A stretch of DNA of 64,000 bases. It comes from Ruminococcus flavefaciens (GTDB lineage Bacteria > Bacillota > Clostridia > Oscillospirales > Ruminococcaceae). The notes beneath the pieces were generated by a model. The model was given only the letters and a program-made list of their open reading frames with translations. It made no database searches and had not been told where the DNA came from. The stretch spans positions 1 to 64,000 of the forward strand of contig NZ_FRCT01000008.1 of assembly GCF_900143025.1 (NCBI RefSeq), written 5' to 3'. Positions 51,527-60,074 of the stretch are shown piece by piece (position 1 is the stretch's first letter; the number at the start of each line of letters is the position of its first letter). A program made the position numbers and the translations under genes.

Positions 51527-53602
51527 ATGAAGAATTTAAAGAAGCTATCCAAAAGGCTGACTGCTGCGGCAGCATCAGCTGTCATGGCTCTGACCTCACT
51601 GGGAGTATCAGTGCCGACCGTAGCAAACGCCGAGGATAAGGACTACTACAAAGCCCTGGCAATGTCGCTGTATATGTACGACGCCAATGCCTGCGGCAAG
51701 GGAATTACCGACGGTCCTCTTACATGGAGAGGCGACTGTCATACATACGACAGCACCTGCGCTGTCGGAGCCCTCGACGGCTCTGCAAAATCCATCGTCG
51801 ACCCTGACGGTGACGGAAAGGTAGACCTTTCGGGCGGTTTCCACGATGCAGGTGACCACATCAAGTTCAATCTCACCATAGGTTTCGGTATGTCGAGCCT
51901 TGCGCTCTCCGATTACCTCAACCCGGGAGTTTACGAAAAGGCAGGCTGCAAGGACCACCTTATCTATGAGCTCAAATGGGGCGCAGATTACCTTATGAAA
52001 ACAACATTCCTCGACAGTTCGGGAAATGTTGCTGCTATCGCACACGTTGTAGCAGGCGGCAATGACCACGATTTCTGGGGTCCGCCTGAGACTCAGACAT
52101 ATGAAAGACCTGCCTACTGGCTTACAGCAGGCAATAACAATTCCGCCGTATGCGGCGAAATGGCTGCGGCTCTGGCAGGTACCGCCTACGTTGTAAAGAA
52201 GTCCGACCCCACCTATGCCGAAAAGTGCCTGAAATACGCAAAGGCTATATATGAGTTCGGCAAGAAAAACGTTGGAAACAACACCAGCGGTCTATCCCCA
52301 TTCTACGATACCGAAGCTCAGTATCAGGACGAGGAAGCATGGGCAAACGCATGGCTCTGGATAAACGGCGCAGCTGACAAGCCTACCCGCGTACCAAAGG
52401 ACGCAAACTACGGCGACAATCAGTATGACGGCTGGATATACTGCTGGAACAAGGTTTGGCAGGGATATGCAGCACTTATGTATAAGGAAACAGGCGAACA
52501 GGCTTTTGCAGACGAACTTCTTACCGAGCTCAAGAAGCAGGGTGACCTTACAGTAGGCACCTACAACGCTGACGGCTGGGGAGCTTCACGTTACAACTGC
52601 GCTAAGCAGATGGACGCACTCGCTCTTGCAAAGGGCGACCCTGAGTCGAGCTACGCAAAGGCTGCAAAGTATCAGATGGATCACATCCTCGGAGACAACA
52701 GCTTAGGCTATAGTTTCCTCCTCGGATACGGCGACAAGTGGCCTGTACATATACACCACCGTGCAGCTAACCCCGGCACGGACAGCACAGGTGCTTCAGG
52801 AAATCCTTCCGCTAAGTACACAGCTTACGGTCTCCTCGTAGGCGGTGACGACAAGAGCGGCTATCAGGATCAGACAGACAAGTACCAGTACACAGAGGGT
52901 GCTCTCGATTACAATGGCTGCTTCGCTATCGCCTGCGCAGGTATTGCAAATCTTTACGGCGGCGACGCAACTGCAATGCCGACACTTGCAAAGAGCGCAA
53001 ACGAGATAAATGCAGACTTCAAATTCGGTAACAGCACTCCTGTTGTAACTACTACCACAGCTACAACATCTGTAGTCACAACTCCGACAACAGGCTTAAA
53101 CGGCTCTGATTTTGAACTGAGCATAAACCGCGATAAGCTTTATATCGGCGAAACTGCTACACTTTCCTTCTCCAAGGGCGCAAACCTTATCCCCTTCGGC
53201 AACTTCGACTACGACAAAAATATCATCTCAATGGATAAGAATGCGGATAATACCTTTACTATCAAGGCACTGAAAACGGGCAATACAAAGGTATCCTTCA
53301 CTGCACCTACAGGCGAGACAAAGTTCCTCTGGGTCGTTGTTATAACATATGTTGACCCCGGCGACGCAAACTGCGACGGTCAGGTAGACCTTTCGGACGT
53401 TGTACTTATAATGCAGGCTCTGGCTAATCCGAATAAATACGGCGAAAACGGTTCAGACCCGACGCATATCACAGAAACAGGTATGGCAAATGCCGACGTT
53501 GACATCTCTTCGGAGGGCATAACCGTCAACGATGCTATGGTATTGCAGCTCTATCTGCTCCACAGTATCGACAGCATACCTTACTCCTACAGAGGAAAAT
53601 AA
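51527..53602 (+). CDS. GH9 endoglucanase with dockerin
   Basis: 691 residues. Signal peptide (about 1-35, ANA-ED). GH9 catalytic domain about 37-490: GGFHDAGDHIKF carries the nucleophile-activating Asp residues, then VHIHHRAANPG, and the acid Glu is in TEGALDYNGCF. A Thr-rich linker (about 505-523) is followed by an Ig-like/Big_2-type module (about 527-610) and a type I dockerin with two repeats (GDANCDGQVDLSDVVLIMQA and ADVDISSEGITVNDAMVLQ, about 611-690). No CBM3c follows the catalytic domain. It should hydrolyse beta-1,4-glucan and dock on a cohesin scaffold. Confidence 0.94.
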   Translation: MKNLKKLSKRLTAAAASAVMALTSLGVSVPTVANAEDKDYYKALAMSLYMYDANACGKGITDGPLTWRGDCHTYDSTCAVGALDGSAKSIVDPDGDGKVDLSGGFHDAGDHIKFNLTIGFGMSSLALSDYLNPGVYEKAGCKDHLIYELKWGADYLMKTTFLDSSGNVAAIAHVVAGGNDHDFWGPPETQTYERPAYWLTAGNNNSAVCGEMAAALAGTAYVVKKSDPTYAEKCLKYAKAIYEFGKKNVGNNTSGLSPFYDTEAQYQDEEAWANAWLWINGAADKPTRVPKDANYGDNQYDGWIYCWNKVWQGYAALMYKETGEQAFADELLTELKKQGDLTVGTYNADGWGASRYNCAKQMDALALAKGDPESSYAKAAKYQMDHILGDNSLGYSFLLGYGDKWPVHIHHRAANPGTDSTGASGNPSAKYTAYGLLVGGDDKSGYQDQTDKYQYTEGALDYNGCFAIACAGIANLYGGDATAMPTLAKSANEINADFKFGNSTPVVTTTTATTSVVTTPTTGLNGSDFELSINRDKLYIGETATLSFSKGANLIPFGNFDYDKNIISMDKNADNTFTIKALKTGNTKVSFTAPTGETKFLWVVVITYVDPGDANCDGQVDLSDVVLIMQALANPNKYGENGSDPTHITETGMANADVDISSEGITVNDAMVLQLYLLHSIDSIPYSYRGK

Positions 53603-53621
53603 AAATTTATATCAAAATCGC

Positions 53622-53653
53622 GAGCAGGATATCACTATCCTGCTCCTTTCTTT
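53622..53653 (+). terminator. Terminator of first GH9 gene
   Basis: GAGCAGGATA/TATCCTGCTC perfect 10-bp stem with TCAC loop, then CTTTCTTTT. Confidence 0.9.
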
Positions 53654-53808
53654 TGTCCACCTGCAAATGCAAAAAATCATCGTGATTATAACCAATGGGA
53701 ACGTGCATTTTTTGCGCACTATGCTGAATTTGACCATTTATAGTCATATTTTACCAAATTGTAATATTTTCGTCATCGTTTTGTAACTACTTTTGTGTTT
53801 AAACCCTG

Positions 53809-53814
53809 TATAAT
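53809..53814 (+). promoter_or_regulatory. Probable -10 box of second GH9 gene
   Basis: TATAAT directly preceded by CTG; no good -35 at 16-18 bases. As for the first GH9 gene, the -35 seems weak, which fits regulated expression. Confidence 0.5.
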
Positions 53815-53864
53815 GTTCTATGAGACATATTATAGGCAAAGTATTATGAAAGAAGTGTGATAAT

Positions 53865-56510
53865 ATGCATAAACTCAATAGGTTTAAATCTGCATTGATC
53901 GGTGGAGCTGTAGCTCTCACATCACTTGCTGCCCCATTCACTTCGATGGTTGCTCCCTCTCTCTCAGCAACAGCGGCAGACAGTGATAACTACGCAAAGC
54001 TCCTTCAGTACTCCCTCTATTTCTATGACGCAAATATGTGCGGCGACAATTCTGACTGCGCTATCTCATGGAGAGGCAACTGCCATATGAACGATGACGT
54101 TCCGGGCGGCTTCCATGACGCAGGCGACCACGTAATGTTCGGTCAGCCACAGGGCTACGCAGCTTCTACTCTCGGCTGGTCATACTACGAGTTCAAGGAC
54201 GCTTATGAAGCTACAGGACAGGGTGCTCATCTTAAAGTTATAACAGACAAATTCGCTAAGTTCTTCCGTGAAGCTACAAAGCTCAACGGAAATACAGTTT
54301 CACAGGTACTCATCGAAAAAGGTGAGGGCGACATCGACCACAGCTACTGGGGCGCTCCCGAAAATCAGAACGGCAGAGGCCGTATGCTCTGGGTAAGCGG
54401 CGGTGCAGCTAACGTTACTGCTGAATACGCAGCAGCTCTCGCAGCTAACTACGTAAACTTCGGCAACACAGAGGACCTCAAGTACGCTAAGGCTCTCTAT
54501 GAGTTCTCAAAGAAGGATACAGGCTATTATTCAGCAGGTACTTTCTATGATGCTCACTGGACAGGTTCATCAGACGAAATGGCTTGGGCAGCAGGCTGGC
54601 TCTACCTTGCTACAAAGGATCAGGGCTACCTCAACGACCTGAAGAACTGTCCTACAGCTTATTCAGTTCACTCATGGGAAAGCGTACAGCTCGGTGCTGC
54701 TATCCTCAAGGGTGAGATCACAGGCGACTGGGGCAGCGCAGCAGAGCTCGGCAAGTTCCAGGGCAACAACTACTACTTCGCTAACGAGTGGGGCAGCGCA
54801 AGACACAATGCAACAGCTCAGCTCTGTTCTCTCGTAGCTGCTAAGTACAATAAGGCAGACTCCTCATGGGCTAAGGGTCAGATGGAATACCTCACAGGTG
54901 ACAAGGCTTTCGCTAACGGACAGACACACTGTCTCGTAGTTGGCTTCAAGTCAAATTCTTCAAAGAACCCACACCACAGAGCTGCTTCTCCTAACGCAGA
55001 CGCAAGCAAGCAGAACGACGGAACACCAAATGCAAACCTCCTCGTAGGCGCTCTTTGCGGCGGTCCTTTAGATGCTAACGGAACATATCAGGATATCCGT
55101 TCCGACTATCAGGGCAACGAGGTCGCTGTTGACTATAACGCAGGTTTCGTTGGTGCAGCAGCAGGTCTTTACCACTTCTATAAGACAGGTTCTATCGAAA
55201 AATCTATCCCAGGTGTAACAAAGATCTACAGCGGCAGCAGCACACCCGGTCCTTCTACACCTACTGTAACTACAACACAGTACAATCCGGGCACACCTAC
55301 TGTTACTACAACACAGTATAATCCCGGCACACCTTCAACAAACGACGATGATATCGTTCTCACAGGTTCAAGCCTCAACGCTAAGAAGGAAGAGAGCCAA
55401 ACTGACGGTGCTATCAACAATGTTGCTGAGTTCAAGCCACAGGGTGCTAAGTCAGTTACAATGTACCTCAAGGTAAACTCAAACGACACTGAGGTATCAG
55501 GCGGTTTCGGTACATGGACAGGCGAATGGGTGCAGGAAGAGTTCTCAGGCGTTAAGGTAGGCTCTGACAAGACTGTAGCTATCGACTATAAGGTTCCTTC
55601 AAACGTAGGTGCAACAATCAAGGCTATGGTTTGGTGGCCACACGATGACGATGTTACTATCGAGAAGATCGTTCTCCACAAGAGCGGCAGCAGCACACCT
55701 TCTGTTCAGACAACAACTACAAAGACAAATCCTCCTGTAGTTACAACTACAACAAAGTATAACCCAAGCACACCTTCAACAAACGGCAAGGATATCGTTC
55801 TCGAGGGTTCAAGCCTCAACGCTAAGAAGGAAGAGAGCCAGACTGACGGCGCTATCAACAATGTTGCTGAGTTCAAGCCACAGGGTGCTAAGTCAGTTAC
55901 AATGTACCTCAAGGTAAATTCAAGCGATACTGAGGTATCAGGCGGTTTCGGTACATGGACAGGCGAATGGGAGCAGGAAGAGTTCTCAGGCGTTAAGGTA
56001 GGCTCTGACAAGACTGTAGCTATCGACTATAAGGTTCCTTCAAACGTAGGTGCAACAATCAAGGCTATGGTTTGGTGGCCACACGATGACGATGTTACTA
56101 TCGAGAAGATCGTTCTCCACATGGACGGCAGCAGCACACCTACTGTTGAAAAGACAACTACAACAACCAAGAGAGTAACAACTACAACTCAGAGAGTTAC
56201 TACTACAACTACAACAGCTCCTGTTGTAACACAGCCATATGTAGTAACAGATCCTCCTCTTGATCCAACTATCCTCGGCGATGCTAACAACGACGGTACT
56301 ATCGACCTTTCAGACGCTGTTATCATCATGCAGGCACTTGCAAATCCAAACAAGTACGGCGTTGAGGGTACAGATCGTCACCACATCTCAGCACAGGGCT
56401 GGACAAACGCTGACGTTCACAAGAGAGGCAACGGTGTAACTTCTAACGATGCATTAGCTATCCAGAAGTACCTCCTCGGTCTTGTTATGTTACCAACAGA
56501 TAACGTTTGA
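53865..56510 (+). CDS. GH9 endoglucanase with twin modules and dockerin
   Basis: 881 residues. Signal peptide (about 1-37), GH9 domain about 38-430: GGFHDAGDHVMF holds the Asp pair, NPHHRAASP, and the acid Glu in NEVAVDYNAGF. A Pro/Thr linker has a doubled PTVTTTQYNPGT unit. Two nearly identical modules of about 113 residues (about 493-606 and 640-753) follow, each with SLNAKKEESQTDGAINN and WWPHDDDVTIEKIVLH; they look like carbohydrate-binding modules, possibly of a Ruminococcus-specific family, unconfirmed. A Thr-rich linker leads to a type I dockerin (about 803-875; GDANNDGTIDLSDAVIIMQA). The weak SD GAAAGAAG lies nine bases before the ATG. Confidence 0.93.
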   Translation: MHKLNRFKSALIGGAVALTSLAAPFTSMVAPSLSATAADSDNYAKLLQYSLYFYDANMCGDNSDCAISWRGNCHMNDDVPGGFHDAGDHVMFGQPQGYAASTLGWSYYEFKDAYEATGQGAHLKVITDKFAKFFREATKLNGNTVSQVLIEKGEGDIDHSYWGAPENQNGRGRMLWVSGGAANVTAEYAAALAANYVNFGNTEDLKYAKALYEFSKKDTGYYSAGTFYDAHWTGSSDEMAWAAGWLYLATKDQGYLNDLKNCPTAYSVHSWESVQLGAAILKGEITGDWGSAAELGKFQGNNYYFANEWGSARHNATAQLCSLVAAKYNKADSSWAKGQMEYLTGDKAFANGQTHCLVVGFKSNSSKNPHHRAASPNADASKQNDGTPNANLLVGALCGGPLDANGTYQDIRSDYQGNEVAVDYNAGFVGAAAGLYHFYKTGSIEKSIPGVTKIYSGSSTPGPSTPTVTTTQYNPGTPTVTTTQYNPGTPSTNDDDIVLTGSSLNAKKEESQTDGAINNVAEFKPQGAKSVTMYLKVNSNDTEVSGGFGTWTGEWVQEEFSGVKVGSDKTVAIDYKVPSNVGATIKAMVWWPHDDDVTIEKIVLHKSGSSTPSVQTTTTKTNPPVVTTTTKYNPSTPSTNGKDIVLEGSSLNAKKEESQTDGAINNVAEFKPQGAKSVTMYLKVNSSDTEVSGGFGTWTGEWEQEEFSGVKVGSDKTVAIDYKVPSNVGATIKAMVWWPHDDDVTIEKIVLHMDGSSTPTVEKTTTTTKRVTTTTQRVTTTTTTAPVVTQPYVVTDPPLDPTILGDANNDGTIDLSDAVIIMQALANPNKYGVEGTDRHHISAQGWTNADVHKRGNGVTSNDALAIQKYLLGLVMLPTDNV
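55260..55331 (+). repeat. Tandem 36-bp repeat in linker
   Basis: Two copies (55260-55295, 55296-55331) encode PTVTTTQYNPGT twice; the copies differ at three bases. Coding linker repeat, not a CRISPR unit. Confidence 0.85.
55340..56142 (+). repeat. Direct repeat of ~360 bp, offset 441
   Basis: About 55340-55701 and 55781-56142 are nearly identical at DNA level and encode the twin modules, which differ at two residues in the core (Asn/Ser and Val/Glu). So similar in synonymous sites that recent duplication or gene conversion is implied. Confidence 0.9.
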
Positions 56511-56530
56511 TCTTAAATCGAACATCGAAA

Positions 56531-56557
56531 AGCAGCTCTTCGGAGCTGCTTTTTTTA
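56531..56557 (+). terminator. Terminator of second GH9 gene
   Basis: AGCAGCTC-TTCG-GAGCTGCT stem with a UUCG tetraloop and a seven-T run. Confidence 0.95.
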
Positions 56558-56631
56558 TTCTAATGCCAATAAGTTGTATGATTTCAACAATTTTGGCTGC
56601 AATTTTTGTCTTGCTTTTTCAGTGAAAACCC

Positions 56632-56660
56632 TTGCAAATCGGCTTCGACTGTGATATAAT
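56632..56660 (+). promoter_or_regulatory. Promoter of secG-rnr operon
   Basis: TTGCAA (56632-56637), 17-base spacer, TATAAT (56655-56660). Confidence 0.85.
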
Positions 56661-56727
56661 AGTATAGCTAATTGAAATGTATCGGCTTATGCCGTAATCC
56701 ATAACTGAATTTTCGGAGGTAGTTTTT

Positions 56728-56985
56728 ATGTCAACATTAGAAATCGTAGGCGGAATCGCAATACTCGTGATAAGCCTTCTTGTAATTATACTTTGCCTTT
56801 CACAGGAGCAGAAATCACAGGACAGTATGACAGCCGCTCTCACAGGCGCAAGTGCTGATTCGTTCTACGGCAAGAACGAGGGCAGAACAAAGGAAGCTAT
56901 TCTCGCTAAGATAACAAGAACTCTTGCGATACTCCTTTTCATTGCTGTACTCGCTGTCAATATCGTTCCGATCTTCACAAAGTAA
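56728..56985 (+). CDS. secG: Preprotein translocase subunit SecG
   Basis: 85 residues, two membrane helices (about 5-24 and 64-83) joined by a loop with QEQKSQDSMTAALTG, the family signature. Part of the SecYEG channel. SD GGAGGT upstream of the ATG. Followed by rnr, the common Firmicute order. Confidence 0.92.
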   Translation: MSTLEIVGGIAILVISLLVIILCLSQEQKSQDSMTAALTGASADSFYGKNEGRTKEAILAKITRTLAILLFIAVLAVNIVPIFTK

Positions 56986-57056
56986 GAAAAGCTGCCCTGT
57001 GACTAAAAGTCATGGGGCTTAAATTTTTATGGGATAAACTGCAAAAGGAGACATAT

Positions 57057-59234
57057 ATGTCTGAAAAAAGTAAAAAGAAGCAGATCGTAAAAAAGAGCGG
57101 CTCCACAGTTTCGGTGGAGAGCTATAAAAATAAAATAGTCACCTTCCTGAAGGCATACGGCAAAAAGTCCATGCCGCTGAGCGAGCTTGAGTCCAAGTGC
57201 AAGACCAAGAAATCAGGCAGAGAGAACTTCACCGAGGCTTTCTCACAGCTCCGCACAGAGGGCGTACTGATGATGAAAAAGGGCATGAAGGTGGCTCTGT
57301 GTTCGCGGGTAAAGGTATATCCGGGTACTGTCACAAGGCTGAGCCGCACCTTCGGCTTTGCTATGACCGACGACGGCGTTGAATACTTTATCCCCGGCAA
57401 ATGTATGCTTGGAGCTATGCCAAACGACAGAGTGCTCATCTCCCCTATTGCTTCACGTTCGGGCGAACCCGAAGGCGAAGTGCTGGATATACTTGAATTC
57501 GGCAGCTCACAGCTTACGGGAAAGATCGAATTCGAGGACGGCAGACCATATCTCGTTCCCGATACAGCCTCACGAAATCATATAATCATAGTCCGCGAGG
57601 AGAGCATACCCTTTGAGAACGACGACAAGGTGCTTGCTGAGATAGTCTACCGCGGAAGACGCCACGCCGAGCACAAGGTCAAGATAACCCTTGTTTTCGG
57701 AAGCTCGGATTACGCCGCTTCCACAGCCGCTTCAATACTTGTTATGCACGGTGCTCCCACAGCATTCCCCGAGGAGGTACTGAAGGAAGCCCGTAAGATC
57801 TCCGAGGGCGGCGTACAGGAATACTGCTTCAACAACCGCGAGGATCTCCGCGATATGACTATATTCACCATTGACGGTGCAGAGTCAAAGGATCTCGATG
57901 ACGCAGTATCCGTTCAGAAAACAAAGAAGGGCTACTGCCTCGGAGTCCATATCGCCGATGTTTCACACTACGTCAAGGGCAACAGCGCTCTCGACAAGGA
58001 AGCCCTAATGCGCGGAACAAGCATATACTACGCAGACAAGGTCATACCCATGCTGCCTAAGGAGCTTTCAAACGGCATCTGCTCCCTGAATCCAAAGGAG
58101 GACAGGCTCACACTCTCAGCCTTCATGGAGCTTGACAAAGACGGCGATATGCTTTCCTACCGCTTCTGCAAAAGCGTTATCCGTTCAAGGGTAAAGGGCG
58201 TATACTCCGAGATAAACCGTATCCTCGAAGGTTCGGAAACTCCCGAGATAGCCGCAAAATATGCGGAAGTCCGCGATAATATCACACTTATGAACGAGCT
58301 GGCTGACAAGCTTATCGCAAAGAAAAAGCTCCGCCACGCTCCCGAAATAGAGACTACGGAGAGCAAGCTCCTTATCGGTGAGGACGGCATCTGCTACGAT
58401 GTACAGCCCCGTGAGCGCGGCAAGGCAGAGCGTATCATTGAGGAATTCATGCTTACGGCAAACGAAGCTGCCGCAAAGCTTGCAAAGGATAAAAAAGTTC
58501 CATTCGTGTACCGTATACACGAAGCTCCACCCGAGGAAAAGTCCGAGCTTCTCCACGAAATGCTGCCGAAATACGGCTTCGAGTGTCCTCCCTTCAACGA
58601 GTTCAAGCCTGCTCATGCAGCTAAGATACTTGAAAGCGCAAGAGGTACGGAGAAGTTTGAAGCTATCAATATGCTGGTGCTTCGCTCGATGGCTAAGGCG
58701 AAATATTCTCCCGAGCCGCTGGGACATTTCGGACTCGTACTGGACGATTACGCTCACTTCACATCGCCTATCAGGCGCTATCCCGACCTTGCCATACACC
58801 GCATAATCACCGATATACTGGCAGGCTACAACAACGAATGGCTCAGCAAACGCTATGCAGGCTTCGCTGTCAATGCGTCGGAGCGTTCTTCCGCAGCAGA
58901 GATACGCGCTGTAACTATCGAGCGCGAATGTGAGGACTGCTACAAGGCAGAGTATATGAAAGCACATATCGGCGAGAGCTTTACAGCCAAGATATCAGGC
59001 GTTACCGAGTTCGGTTTCTATGCCGAGCTTCCAAATACAGTTGAGGGACTCGTTCACATACGTTCTCTCCCCGAGGGCGAATACGACTACACAGAGCCCG
59101 TAGCACTTACAGAGAAATTCAGCGGCGTTTCCTATACTCTCGGACAGACCGTTCAGGTAATATGTGCCGCTGTAAATGTCAGCGACGGAACTATTGATTT
59201 CGTCCTTGACGACGAAGAACAGGAGGAAGAATAA
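57057..59234 (+). CDS. rnr: Ribonuclease R
   Basis: 725 residues from ATG 57057 (AAAGGAG six bases upstream; an in-frame start at 57012 lacks an SD). N-terminal winged helix (about 20-80), cold-shock domains, RNB catalytic domain with TIDGAESKDLDDAVSV (metal-binding Asp residues), HFTSPIRRYPDLAIHR, and a C-terminal S1 domain (about 640-715). Degrades structured RNA 3' to 5'. smpB, which often follows, is absent; a lipoprotein gene takes its place. Confidence 0.95.
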   Translation: MSEKSKKKQIVKKSGSTVSVESYKNKIVTFLKAYGKKSMPLSELESKCKTKKSGRENFTEAFSQLRTEGVLMMKKGMKVALCSRVKVYPGTVTRLSRTFGFAMTDDGVEYFIPGKCMLGAMPNDRVLISPIASRSGEPEGEVLDILEFGSSQLTGKIEFEDGRPYLVPDTASRNHIIIVREESIPFENDDKVLAEIVYRGRRHAEHKVKITLVFGSSDYAASTAASILVMHGAPTAFPEEVLKEARKISEGGVQEYCFNNREDLRDMTIFTIDGAESKDLDDAVSVQKTKKGYCLGVHIADVSHYVKGNSALDKEALMRGTSIYYADKVIPMLPKELSNGICSLNPKEDRLTLSAFMELDKDGDMLSYRFCKSVIRSRVKGVYSEINRILEGSETPEIAAKYAEVRDNITLMNELADKLIAKKKLRHAPEIETTESKLLIGEDGICYDVQPRERGKAERIIEEFMLTANEAAAKLAKDKKVPFVYRIHEAPPEEKSELLHEMLPKYGFECPPFNEFKPAHAAKILESARGTEKFEAINMLVLRSMAKAKYSPEPLGHFGLVLDDYAHFTSPIRRYPDLAIHRIITDILAGYNNEWLSKRYAGFAVNASERSSAAEIRAVTIERECEDCYKAEYMKAHIGESFTAKISGVTEFGFYAELPNTVEGLVHIRSLPEGEYDYTEPVALTEKFSGVSYTLGQTVQVICAAVNVSDGTIDFVLDDEEQEEE

Positions 59235-60010
59235 TGAAAAAAATATTGTCTTTTATCGCAGCATCAGCCCTTTTGATAACAGCAGCTTCATGCGGAGAGA
59301 AAACAGGCAAGTCACCTAATACCGCAAAGAAAAAACCAACTGAGGCTACTTCACAGACTGAGACTACAGTTACTTCTACAACTGTTTCCACAACCGCAAA
59401 AACTACAACAAAGGCTGCGTCCACTACAGTTACCACAACTGCAAAGGCTGCACAGCAAGACCCCCTCGGCGGCGGAGCTTTCTCCTATAACGAGGACGGT
59501 GCTGTTGTATTTGAAGCAGACCAGAGCAAAGCCGATGACCGCACTCTTATCGCCGCTGCTCAGGCACTTTTCGAGTCAGCCTGCAATACTCAGATGAGCT
59601 TTACTGTTGGCTGTCCGTTCGATGTTGATTATAATGATACTGCCGAAAACGATATGGGCTGGAAGTTTTACCGCATTACCGACAGCAAGATAAAGACATT
59701 CAAGGATATGGAAAATGAGTATTTCAAGGTATTCAGCACACGTTATCCATGCAGCGAGCTTTCTCAGCTCTACATCGAAAAGAACGGTTCTCTTTACGCT
59801 TTATGCGGCAACCGCGGCGGAAATATCTTCTACTCCTCCTCAAAGGTAACGGAGATAAAGTCCAGATCCAATGACGAGATCGTATTCTCGGTCGATAACT
59901 TCTACGACGGAAGCGACCGCGGCGAAGAATCCTACACAGAGACTGACGATTTCTCAGTCGTTATCGAAAACGGCGTATGGAAAGCAGGAGAATTCGTGCT
60001 CCCTTACTGA
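59234..60010 (+). CDS. Lipoprotein with Thr-rich linker
   Basis: 258 residues; lipobox TAASC (Cys20), a Thr-rich linker (about 35-80), then a globular domain (about 85-258) with CNTQMSFTVGCPFDVDYND and a central Phe/Tyr-rich part. Family not recognised. Its ATG overlaps the rnr stop by one base (TAATG), so it is co-translated with rnr. Confidence 0.75.
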   Translation: MKKILSFIAASALLITAASCGEKTGKSPNTAKKKPTEATSQTETTVTSTTVSTTAKTTTKAASTTVTTTAKAAQQDPLGGGAFSYNEDGAVVFEADQSKADDRTLIAAAQALFESACNTQMSFTVGCPFDVDYNDTAENDMGWKFYRITDSKIKTFKDMENEYFKVFSTRYPCSELSQLYIEKNGSLYALCGNRGGNIFYSSSKVTEIKSRSNDEIVFSVDNFYDGSDRGEESYTETDDFSVVIENGVWKAGEFVLPY

Positions 60011-60018
60011 TATAAAAA

Positions 60019-60040
60019 AGCCATAGCAAACGCTATGGCT
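60019..60040. terminator. Bidirectional terminator
   Basis: AGCCATAGC/GCTATGGCT stem with an AAAC loop, A-run before and T-run after; closes both the rnr operon and the Na/Pi gene. Confidence 0.92.
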
Positions 60041-60074
60041 TTTTCATTATTATACTCTAACGGCTTAACACACA

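Noticed and set aside
55260..55331. Possible CRISPR-like direct repeats
   Set aside because: The 36-bp units are adjacent with no spacers and encode a linker in frame.
55226..56011. Long open frames on the minus strand opposite the GH9 modules
   Set aside because: They mirror the twin modules of the plus-strand cellulase, have no SD or promoter, and repeat because the DNA repeats.
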